Positions 1 through 7,346 of a stretch of 64,000 nucleotides of DNA are shown one piece after another. The stretch spans positions 24,117 through 88,116 of the forward strand of contig NZ_JPMD01000011.1 in NCBI RefSeq assembly GCF_000732635.1. Direction: 5' to 3'. The DNA comes from Clostridium sulfidigenes. GTDB lineage: Bacteria > Bacillota > Clostridia > Clostridiales > Clostridiaceae. Position numbers and translations under genes: made by a program. The notes beneath the pieces were generated by a model. It had not been told where the DNA came from. It searched no databases and saw only the letters and a program-made list of their open reading frames with translations. The number at the start of each line of letters is the position of its first letter. Position 1 is the stretch's first letter.

Positions 1-65
1 TTTCCTTGGGGTCAGACCCCCTTACATTTTATTCCTGGGGGTCTGACCCCATTACACTTTATTCC
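1..65. repeat. GGGGTCWGACCCC palindrome pair (locus A)
   Basis: Two 13-bp palindromes, GGGGTCAGACCCC at 8-20 and GGGGTCTGACCCC at 38-50, are separated by an AT-rich spacer containing TTACATTTTATTCC. The unit recurs in the same orientation at 996-1052, beyond the other end of the methyltransferase gene. The methyltransferase stop codon lies inside this unit. Similar palindromes occur at 28.1 and 29.2 kb. No transposase is visible in the window. Confidence 0.85.
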
Positions 66-901
66 ATCTTAACGCCTCTAGCTAATAAAAACTCTCCGTT
101 ATCAGCTAAAGTTCTCTTACAATAAGACTTAAGCTCTATTTCAAGTAAAGTCTCCCAAGCTATCTTATCCTTCTCAATGTCATTTACAGCTTTCCTAAAC
201 CCACTAGATATACAAGGACTTCCCCCTAAGGTTATATTCTCTAATCCACAAGTTGATAGCAAATCCTCTAACTCTTCTGCTTCAAAAAAATGTCTTTCAG
301 GATGAGACACTAACTCATGTTTTGGTAAATTACCAGTTTCCACAACTTCAGGTATATACCAATAATTTGGTTTTCCAAAGAAGGATACATAATCAAAATC
401 CTCCCTACCTAATTGTGTTCTTATCACTCCCCATTTGCTATTTACGCTAACTAGAACTTGTCCACCTGGTTTCGTAACTCTAACTAGCTCCCTAACAGCC
501 TTTTCCACATTTCCTAAAAGATAATTAAGAGGTGCTCCATAACAAATCACCGTATCAAAGGTATTATCTTCAAGCATTGATAAATCCGCTAAATCTCCAT
601 TTATAATTCCATCCACATAAGCCATCAAATTATTTTCCTTTAATTTATCTTCAGCAATTCTTAACTGCTCTGTAGATATATCAAATAAAGTAACTCTATT
701 TTTTAGTTTAGCTAATTCTATACTAAATCTCCCTGCTCCACAGCCAGCATCTAAAACCTTTTTGCCTTCTCCTATATAGTCCTTAAGAAAATCCATGTGA
801 AGATAATAATTAATCCTATCATAAGGTGTAAGCTCTAACCTTTGCCATTCTCTCTCACCATAGTTGTTATAAAAACTTTTAATTTCATTTGGATTATACA
901 T
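59..901 (-). CDS. Class I SAM-dependent methyltransferase
   Basis: This 280-residue cytosolic protein is predicted to transfer a methyl group from S-adenosylmethionine. The SAM-binding glycine loop (motif I) is VLDAGCGAGRF at about residues 49-59, followed by an acidic residue at the end of the next strand. A motif IV-like NTFDTVICYG and a post-motif VRVTKPGGQVLVSVN are also visible. That is the usual order of the Methyltransf_11/25 fold. The substrate cannot be read from the sequence. The gene stands alone, and its coding end runs into the palindromic repeat at 1-65. A direct copy of that repeat lies upstream at 996-1052, so the gene is bracketed by repeats and may have been inserted as a unit. 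Confidence 0.88.
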   Translation of the reverse strand: MYNPNEIKSFYNNYGEREWQRLELTPYDRINYYLHMDFLKDYIGEGKKVLDAGCGAGRFSIELAKLKNRVTLFDISTEQLRIAEDKLKENNLMAYVDGIINGDLADLSMLEDNTFDTVICYGAPLNYLLGNVEKAVRELVRVTKPGGQVLVSVNSKWGVIRTQLGREDFDYVSFFGKPNYWYIPEVVETGNLPKHELVSHPERHFFEAEELEDLLSTCGLENITLGGSPCISSGFRKAVNDIEKDKIAWETLLEIELKSYCKRTLADNGEFLLARGVKME

Positions 902-995
902 TAATATCCCTCCATGTCTTCTTAAAATAATACTGATATATTATTCTGCAATTAATACCATAATACCTTTTTATTTACATTGTAATTTTTGTAAT

Positions 996-1052
996 GGGGT
1001 CTGACCCCCTTACATTTTATTCCTGGGGTCTGACCCCATAACATTTTATTCC
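996..1052. repeat. GGGGTCWGACCCC palindrome pair (locus B)
   Basis: Palindromes GGGGTCTGACCCC at 996-1008 and 1025-1037 are followed by ATTTTATTCC. This is a direct repeat of the unit at 1-65 and lies on the upstream side of the methyltransferase gene. Confidence 0.85.
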
Positions 1053-1181
1053 AGAGATTTTACCCACTCTAAAGAATGTTCCCTTGATTAAATTCATTGA
1101 TAAAGCAAGTCATTATAGGAAATACTAATTACGATTTACAATACAATAGACTTTTTAATAAAATAATGGAGGAATAAACCT

Positions 1182-1451
1182 ATGGAAAACCTTGAAAGAG
1201 CAATTGACAGAATAAAAATACTTGAGTGTCCTACTGGAGACTTAGAAAATCGAGTTGCAGATATTCTTGAGGATTATAAGGTTGCAGATAAAAATAAAAT
1301 AACTATAAATAGAGCCGAACAATTAGATGTAAATGGTGCTGAAGCTTATAGTGCTAAAATTTCAAGCAATTCACCACAGTCTATCACTATACTAGCAAAG
1401 TCAGGCATGGATGATTATGTAGCTAAAGTAATTGATGTGTCTATAGGTTAA
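1182..1451 (+). CDS. Hypothetical protein, 89 aa
   Basis: The start is supported by GGAGG nine bases upstream of the ATG. The protein has no signal peptide or membrane segment and I do not recognise a family. The N-terminal half is charged and probably helical (ERAIDRIKILE, VADILEDYK). The C-terminal half looks beta-rich. It stands alone between the repeat-bracketed methyltransferase and a bidirectional terminator at 1534-1571. Confidence 0.7.
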   Translation: MENLERAIDRIKILECPTGDLENRVADILEDYKVADKNKITINRAEQLDVNGAEAYSAKISSNSPQSITILAKSGMDDYVAKVIDVSIG

Positions 1452-1533
1452 GTTGCAGTAATACGTAAAGCCTGTTAAAACTTTCTTTTAAATTAAGATG
1501 CCTTATATTAACTTATTAAGAATATGCTAAATA

Positions 1534-1571
1534 AAAAATGCTTTTGCTAAACTTTAAGCAAAAGCATTTTT
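1534..1571. terminator. Bidirectional intrinsic terminator
   Basis: A 14-bp stem (AAAAATGCTTTTGC with GCAAAAGCATTTTT) surrounds a 10-base loop. There is a T run on one side and an A run on the other. It lies between the convergent 89-aa gene and the CopZ-like gene and would serve both. Confidence 0.85.
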
Positions 1572-1603
1572 AAAGGTAAAAGGTATTCCATTACTTTTTT
1601 AAA

Positions 1604-1819
1604 CTAAGCCTGCTCTATTTTTTCTACTATATAACCTGCATCTTCAATGGCACACTTCATTTCTTTATCATTAACAGAATCTGTTCCATCAACCACTACT
1701 ATTTGAGATTTTAAGTGTACATCCACATTATCAACCCCATGAACTCCTTGTAATGCTATTTTCACATTGGTAACACACTTTCCACAAGTCATGCCTTCAA
1801 CAGTTAATCTTTTTTTCAT
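1604..1819 (-). CDS. copZ: Heavy-metal-associated (CopZ-like) metallochaperone
   Basis: A 71-residue HMA-domain protein of the usual CopZ/Atx1 length. The metal-binding loop GMTCGKC gives two cysteines (residues 12 and 15) that bind Cu(I) in this family. The rest fits the beta-alpha-beta-beta-alpha-beta ferredoxin-like fold, ending in EDAGYIVEKIEQA. Such proteins pass copper to a CopA ATPase or a CsoR sensor in the cytosol, but neither is in the window, so the gene is an orphan here. Mercury or another soft metal is possible, so the symbol is tentative. Confidence 0.88.
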   Translation of the reverse strand: MKKRLTVEGMTCGKCVTNVKIALQGVHGVDNVDVHLKSQIVVVDGTDSVNDKEMKCAIEDAGYIVEKIEQA

Positions 1820-1945
1820 TTCTAATTTCTCCTTTCATTAATATACATATAGTATTAATATAATCATGAAAAATTATTGATAAAATATTTAAAAGTGTTA
1901 GTATAGTATTATAGGCACATAATTCTAAATTTTTTAAACATAAAA

Positions 1946-1994
1946 AAGTATACGATTTCATTTACATAGTTTCATTTTCAAGTATACGATTTCA
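1946..1994 (+). promoter_or_regulatory. Tandem direct repeat upstream of ilvE
   Basis: The 15-base sequence AAGTATACGATTTCA occurs at 1946-1960 and again from 1980, 34 bp apart, about 80-130 bp upstream of the aminotransferase start. The arrangement suggests a pair of regulator sites. It does not match a CodY box, and I cannot name the regulator. Confidence 0.4.
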
Positions 1995-2072
1995 CTAAAA
2001 ATTAAGGATTATGTTAACTACACATTAAAAAATCAAATAAAAAAGTTAATTTTATTAGGGGGAGATTTGGTA

Positions 2073-3095
2073 ATGGAAAAAGAATTTAATTGGAAAGAAT
2101 TAGGGTTCAATTACCTAAAAGCAGATTTTAACTTTATTTCTCATTATAAAGATGGACAATGGGATGAAGGAAACTTAGTTGAAGACGATAAAATAACAAT
2201 TAGCCAAGGTTCAACATGCTTGCACTATGGACAACAATGTTTTGAAGGTTTAAAAGCATATACTCATAAAGATGGAACAGTATGCTTATTCAGACCTGAT
2301 CAAAATGCTAAAAGATTAAACGAAAGCTGTAGAAGAGTTTTAATGCCAGAAGTACCAGTAGAATTTTTCTTAGATGCTTGCAGAAGAATTGTTAAAGCAA
2401 ATAAAAGACTTATCCCACCATATGGAAGTGGAGCAACACTATATCTTAGACCTTACGTAATAGGCGTAGGTGACAATGTAGGTGTTCGTCCTGCTAGCGA
2501 ATATATATTTGGAATCTTTGTTACACCAGTTGGACCATACTTCAAAGGTGGAATGGCTCCAGTTAACTTCATAACTTCTGACTACGACAGAGCTGCTCCT
2601 ATGGGAACTGGTGCTGCTAAAGTTGGTGGTAACTATGCTGGAAGCTTATTACCTCATGCAGAAGCTGTTAAAGCAGGTTTTGCTGATTGTATCTATTTAG
2701 ATCCAGCAACTCATACAAAAATAGAAGAAGTAGGTGCTGCAAACTTCTTTGGAATAACTAAAGATGGTACATTTGTTACACCTAAATCTCCATCTATACT
2801 ACCAAGTATAACTAAGAGATCTCTATTATACTTAGCTGAGCATAACTTAGGTATGAAGGTAGAAGAAAGAGACGTATTAATAGATAACTTAGGTGAATTT
2901 GCAGAAGCTGGAGCTTGCGGTACTGCAGCTGTAATCACTCCAATCGGAGCAATCCAACATAAAGAAAACAAACACGTTTTCCATAGTGAAACAGAAGTTG
3001 GCCCAGTAACTAGAAAACTTTATGAAACTTTACTAGGAATTCAAGCTGGCGATATAGAAGCACCAGAAGGCTGGATATTCAACGTAGAAATTTAA
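2073..3095 (+). CDS. ilvE: Branched-chain amino acid aminotransferase
   Basis: A fold-type IV PLP aminotransferase of 340 residues, the usual length for class IIB (BCAT-like) enzymes. It interconverts leucine, isoleucine and valine with their 2-oxo acids, using 2-oxoglutarate/glutamate. Family signatures include [14 protein letters not shown], the PLP-lysine region [14 protein letters not shown], and EVGAANFFG followed by [13 protein letters not shown]. The ATG at 2073 was chosen because GGGGGAG lies eight bases upstream. An in-frame TTG at 2067 sits too close to that site. It is followed by a terminator and is monocistronic. Codon use is noticeably more optimised than in its neighbours, which fits a highly expressed housekeeping gene. 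Confidence 0.95.
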   Translation: MEKEFNWKELGFNYLKADFNFISHYKDGQWDEGNLVEDDKITISQGSTCLHYGQQCFEGLKAYTHKDGTVCLFRPDQNAKRLNESCRRVLMPEVPVEFFLDACRRIVKANKRLIPPYGSGATLYLRPYVIGVGDNVGVRPASEYIFGIFVTPVGPYFKGGMAPVNFITSDYDRAAPMGTGAAKVGGNYAGSLLPHAEAVKAGFADCIYLDPATHTKIEEVGAANFFGITKDGTFVTPKSPSILPSITKRSLLYLAEHNLGMKVEERDVLIDNLGEFAEAGACGTAAVITPIGAIQHKENKHVFHSETEVGPVTRKLYETLLGIQAGDIEAPEGWIFNVEI

Positions 3096-3105
3096 TATAA
3101 TATTT

Positions 3106-3138
3106 AAGGCTCATCATAGATAAATTATGGTGAGCCTT
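3106..3138 (+). terminator. Intrinsic terminator after ilvE
   Basis: The AAGGCTCATCAT / ATGGTGAGCCTT stem-loop begins about 10 bases after the ilvE stop codon. The T-run is short. Confidence 0.75.
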
Positions 3139-3255
3139 TCCTTAGCTAATTGCATTAATAAACACATCTGCATATATAGTAATAAGGGATATTTTAAGCA
3201 TGAGTAAAAGTTTAAGTATTATCCTAACTATAACTATGGGGGGGTGTTGAAATTA

Positions 3256-3486
3256 ATGGAAGGTGAAATATTGAAAATAGCAATGTCTCAGGGAATATGG
3301 GCAGTGCTCAGCATATTTCTAATATTCTATATATTAAAAGCTCAAGAAAAAAGAGATGAAAAGCAAGAAGAGAGAGAAAAGAACTATCAGGAGATAATAT
3401 CAAAAATAACAGATAAATTAAGCATAATGGAAGACGTAAAAAAAGATGTTGAAGATATAAAACAGCATGTTATAAAGAATAAATAA
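3256..3486 (+). CDS. UviB/BhlA-family holin-like protein (orphan copy)
   Basis: A 76-residue protein with one N-terminal membrane helix (about residues 8-26, IAMSQGIWAVLSIFLIFYIL), then a KAQEKRDEKQEEREKNY segment and a charged coiled coil. This is the layout of the BhlA/UviB family, whose members are associated with bacteriocin release or act as phage holin-like proteins. The ATG at 3256 was chosen because it aligns with the paralogue at 51550. Unlike that copy, no sigma factor or cargo gene is beside it, and I see no TTTACA/CTCTTT promoter upstream. A strong terminator follows. Confidence 0.85.
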   Translation: MEGEILKIAMSQGIWAVLSIFLIFYILKAQEKRDEKQEEREKNYQEIISKITDKLSIMEDVKKDVEDIKQHVIKNK

Positions 3487-3490
3487 AGGT

Positions 3491-3530
3491 AAGCCAATGA
3501 CGCTTTAGTGTCATTGGCTTATTTTTTATT
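3491..3530 (+). terminator. Intrinsic terminator after the orphan uviB-like gene
   Basis: The AAGCCAATGAC / GTCATTGGCTT stem is followed by ATTTTTTATT, directly downstream of the 76-aa gene. Confidence 0.9.
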
Positions 3531-3546
3531 GCTCTTACTATTGAGA

Positions 3547-3621
3547 TTAAATCATGTTTAATAATATTTCAACACCTCTTGCTACTACATACATAACTGC
3601 ACCTATTATCATTAATTCCAT
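3547..3621 (-). CDS. Very small hydrophobic peptide, 24 aa
   Basis: This is a 24-codon ORF with a strong AAGGAG eight bases before its ATG. It encodes a largely hydrophobic peptide beginning MELMIIGAVMYVVARG and ending LLNMI, enough for one membrane span. A possible promoter upstream has TTGGAC as its -35. It lies just beyond the leader-distal end of the CRISPR array. Small membrane toxins of type I toxin-antitoxin systems flank CRISPR arrays in C. difficile. I see no antisense RNA here, so this is a candidate small protein only. Confidence 0.4.
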   Translation of the reverse strand: MELMIIGAVMYVVARGVEILLNMI

Positions 3622-3754
3622 GCTATCATCTCCTTATAGAATAGATGTTTAAAGTTTTTATTTTTACACTAATAGTATGTCCAACTCTTTAAGGCTACAT
3701 TCGTATTAGCTAAAATATTAAAATGCACTATGATAAAAACGTGGTTTCATAAAA

Positions 3755-6483
3755 TTTTCAATCCTTATTTTAATGGAATAATCCTATGTCTTAAACATAA
3801 GATTAATTTGAACATGAAATGTATTGTTTCAATCCTTGTTTTAATGGATTAACCTCTATGGCACTAAGAACGAACCATCATAGTGCGCGTTGTCTGCGTT
3901 TCAATCCTTGTTTTAATGGATTAACCTCTATGGCGTAAGCCTGGGCTACGTTCTCTATTAACTTCGCGCGTTTCAATCCTTGTTTTAATGGATTAACCTC
4001 TATGGCACTGCTAAAAATGCATTAACGGATTTAGGAGTAAGTTTCAATCCTTGTTTTAATGGATTAACCTCTATGGCTTGGTTCATATAGTTCAAGACTC
4101 TTACTTTTTCCCTGTTTCAATCCTTGTTTTAATGGATTAACCTCTATGGCTTAATTCATCCGTATCATATCGAGTAATGAAATCAAGTTTCAATCCTTGT
4201 TTTAATGGATTAACCTCTATGGCTTTCTTCATAATCTATACTCACTTGCAATTCATCTGTTTCAATCCTTGTTTTAATGGATTAACCTCTATGGCCTGGG
4301 TGACTAATTACATCAACTTCCTTTGTTTCATGTTTCAATCCTTGTTTTAATGGATTAACCTCTATGGCATTGACGAGGTCCTATATAAATATGACATTAG
4401 GACGTTTCAATCCTTGTTTTAATGGATTAACCTCTATGGCCCAACAGAAACACTTTGACCTTCGTACGAATTAGGGTTTCAATCCTTGTTTTAATGGATT
4501 AACTTCTATGGCAATCTATAATACTAAGTGGAAGTGTAGAAATACCAAGTTTCAATCCTTGTTTTAATGGATTAGCCTCTATGGCATTTAATAATAAGAT
4601 ATGAGTGAAAAAGGGAGGTAATGTTTCAATCCTTGTTTTAATGGATTAGCCTCTATGGCGCTTCTGGGATAGACGAGTTTTCTTGTGAGTTATTGTTTCA
4701 ATCCTTGTTTTAATGGATTAGCCTCTATGGCAGTTACATGCAGACTACACAGTTTCTATGTATTATTGTTTCAATCCTTGTTTTAATGGATTAGCCTCTA
4801 TGGCCGGTTATATAATCATATACTCTACATGCTATTGAATCGTTTCAATCCTTGTTTTAATGGATTAGCCTCTATGGCCACTTTCATAATAATTCCTCCA
4901 AAATAATTACTTCTCTTGTTTCAATCCTTGTTTTAATGGATTAGCCTCTATGGCACTACCCGCGGAAGAAATACCTAGCAATGCAGAACGTTTCAATCCT
5001 TGTTTTAATGGATTAGCCTCTATGGCTTCTTGGTCTGCGTATACAGCCGCGCCGTCCCTTACGTTTCAATCCTTGTTTTAATGGATTAGCCTCTATGGCT
5101 CTGTCGCCTATATTTACAGCTACACTGTCTACTATGTTTCAATCCTTGTTTTAATGGATTAGCCTCTATGGCTTACCATTTTTCCAACCCCTTACTTTTA
5201 TTAGAATTTGTTTCAATCCTTGTTTTAATGGATTAGCCTCTATGGCTTGTTCCATGAAGTAGGTATCTCTCGTCATCATATGGTTTCAATCCTTGTTTTA
5301 ATGGATTAGCCTCTATGGCTTATCAAATAACCTTCTTTAATATTTTCTTTACTAGTTTCAATCCTTGTTTTAATGGATTAGCCTCTATGGCAACATTAAG
5401 AAAGGCAGATGGTGTCCAGTATGTAGTGTTTCAATCCTTGTTTTAATGGATTAGCCTCTATGGCGATTTAGGAGGATAGAGAAATGACTTGGGAGGAAGT
5501 GTTTCAATCCTTGTTTTAATGGATTAGCCTCTATGGCAGAGAATAAAGGTTATGATGTAAAACAAATGACAAGTTTCAATCCTTGTTTTAATGGATTAGC
5601 CTCTATGGCGGAGAGGTCGATTAAGGAGGTAAATATGGACTTATTGTTTCAATCCTTGTTTTAATGGATTAGCCTCTATGGCAGTATGGAGGAATAGATA
5701 TGGAAGTGGTAAAGGATATGTTTCAATCCTTGTTTTAATGGATTAGCCTCTATGGCGGAAAGCTACTACAGCTACCAGGGGATACCTTAAGTTTCAATCC
5801 TTGTTTTAATGGATTAGCCTCTATGGCAATAACTAGAAATCTTATATCTCAAATAGAGAATAAGTTTCAATCCTTGTTTTAATGGATTAGCCTCTATGGC
5901 TCGACCTAGCAATAGCAGACGTAAGCAAAAGAACACAGTTTCAATCCTTGTTTTAATGGATTAGCCTCTATGGCAGGGGGCGACGGCATGGCAATAGCTT
6001 ACTTAGGACTGTTTCAATCCTTGTTTTAATGGATTAGCCTCTATGGCGAAGGTGGTACGTGATAGCATACAAGCTAAAAGAAAGTTTCAATCCTTGTTTT
6101 AATGGATTAGCCTCTATGGCAGCTTATAGGGATGGTGAATTAAATCTAGCAGAAATGTTTCAATCCTTGTTTTAATGGATTAGCCTCTATGGCGAACTGT
6201 GCATCCTGGCTGTAGAGGATTTAATACTAGTTTCAATCCTTGTTTTAATGGATTAGCCTCTATGGCGCTAGGGTCATAGGAGTAACAGCGACGCCCGACC
6301 GGTTTCAATCCTTGTTTTAATGGATTAGCCTCTATGGCACAGAATTTAGGGAAGTAGGACCCGACGAGTACTTGTTTCAATCCTTGTTTTAATGGATTAG
6401 CCTCTATGGCAACTCATACAAATGACAGCCACAGGCGACGACAATAGTTTCAATCCTTGTTTTAATGGATTAGCCTCTATGGC
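3755..6483 (-). CRISPR. Type I-B CRISPR array, 37 repeats plus one degenerate, about 37 spacers
   Basis: There are 37 copies of a 37-bp repeat (first full copy 3826-3862, last 6447-6483) and one degenerate copy at about 3755-3790. Spacers are 34-39 bp. In crRNA sense, on the minus strand, the repeat begins GCCATAGAGGC and ends AAGGATTGAAAC. That end is the ATTGAAAC tag typical of Cas6-processed type I-B crRNAs, so transcription runs leftward from a leader at 6484-6683. The ten leader-distal full repeats carry TTAACC on the plus strand (one has TTAACTTC). All repeats from 4549 on carry TTAGCC. The degenerate repeat is at the old end, as expected. Confidence 0.98.
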
Positions 6484-6683
6484 GGCATTTTCTTAAATTC
6501 TATTGAATTAGTGCCCTTTATAGCAGTTTAAAGACAAGTTTAAAAATTTCATTAAGTATACTTTTTTAATCTAAAAGATGCTTATTTCTGTCCACATTAC
6601 ATACTTAGTATACCCTAAAACCTATTGATTTATCAACGTTATAAAACTTACCACTTGTCTACTTCTTAAAATTCAAATATATT
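6484..6683 (-). promoter_or_regulatory. CRISPR leader
   Basis: A 200-bp AT-rich non-coding stretch between the cas6 stop and the youngest repeat. A TATAAA on the minus strand about 35 bp from the first repeat could be the -10 of the array promoter. The -35 is weak. Its leader role follows from array polarity and the position of the degenerate repeat at the other end. Confidence 0.75.
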
Positions 6684-7334
6684 TTATACTTTCTCTATGG
6701 TTCCAAATCCTCTTGATACAGATTTACCAATGCCAAAATAGTTTGGAATATTGAAGTTCACTTTAAAATCTCCTGTAAATGCTATATGCTTAATACCTTT
6801 TAACTTAACTTCTTTTTCTTTTAAATTAACCCAACAGGTAATTCTTTTATCCACAGTGTAGCCTATTCCCTTTGCCATAGAAATAATATTTCCTATTAGA
6901 ATTTTCTTTAATATTTCTTCCTGCTCTATTTTATTTCCCTCTCTATAAGCTTCAATATTTTTTTGACTTAAAGATATCCAAGGAGTTAAAAATTTATATT
7001 CAATATAATCATCTTCACAACCAAATTCAAATTCTTTCTTAATTATTTCCTTTTGAAATGTATCGTATTTAATACCATCAAGTACTAATTCATCATCATT
7101 AACCCCTATCTTAGCTACAGTATTTGCTCCTTCCTTAATTCCTATAATAATTGGAATTTTTGATAACACCTTATACTGTACCATTGGATATCTATATATA
7201 AATTTATCTTCTTCATGATTATGTAGAAGATTATTTTCACTATATTTATTCCCTAAATATCCTCTTATCTTTTCCCCATGTCTTGGAGTTAATTTTATAT
7301 CATCAAACATTACCTTACAAACTTCTAATCTCAA
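6684..7334 (-). CDS. cas6: CRISPR-associated endoribonuclease Cas6
   Basis: A 216-residue RAMP-fold protein that would cut the repeat 8 nt upstream of each spacer to make crRNAs. The C-terminal glycine-rich loop GIGKSVSRGFGTIEKV (about residues 201-216) is the family hallmark, and the AFTGDFKVNFN strand just before it fits the second ferredoxin-like domain. The start is a TTG with AGGAGG eight bases upstream. It is the last gene of the leftward effector operon, 12 bp after cas3 and next to the leader. I cannot assign the catalytic histidine by eye. Confidence 0.92.
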   Translation of the reverse strand: MRLEVCKVMFDDIKLTPRHGEKIRGYLGNKYSENNLLHNHEEDKFIYRYPMVQYKVLSKIPIIIGIKEGANTVAKIGVNDDELVLDGIKYDTFQKEIIKKEFEFGCEDDYIEYKFLTPWISLSQKNIEAYREGNKIEQEEILKKILIGNIISMAKGIGYTVDKRITCWVNLKEKEVKLKGIKHIAFTGDFKVNFNIPNYFGIGKSVSRGFGTIEKV

Positions 7335-7346
7335 TAATTTTCCTCC

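Noticed and set aside
2711..2971. Minus-strand ORF in ilvE
   Set aside because: Shadow of a highly conserved gene with optimised codons.
6180..6380. 66-codon ORF across CRISPR repeats
   Set aside because: It reads through repeats and spacers and repeats the same residues every unit.
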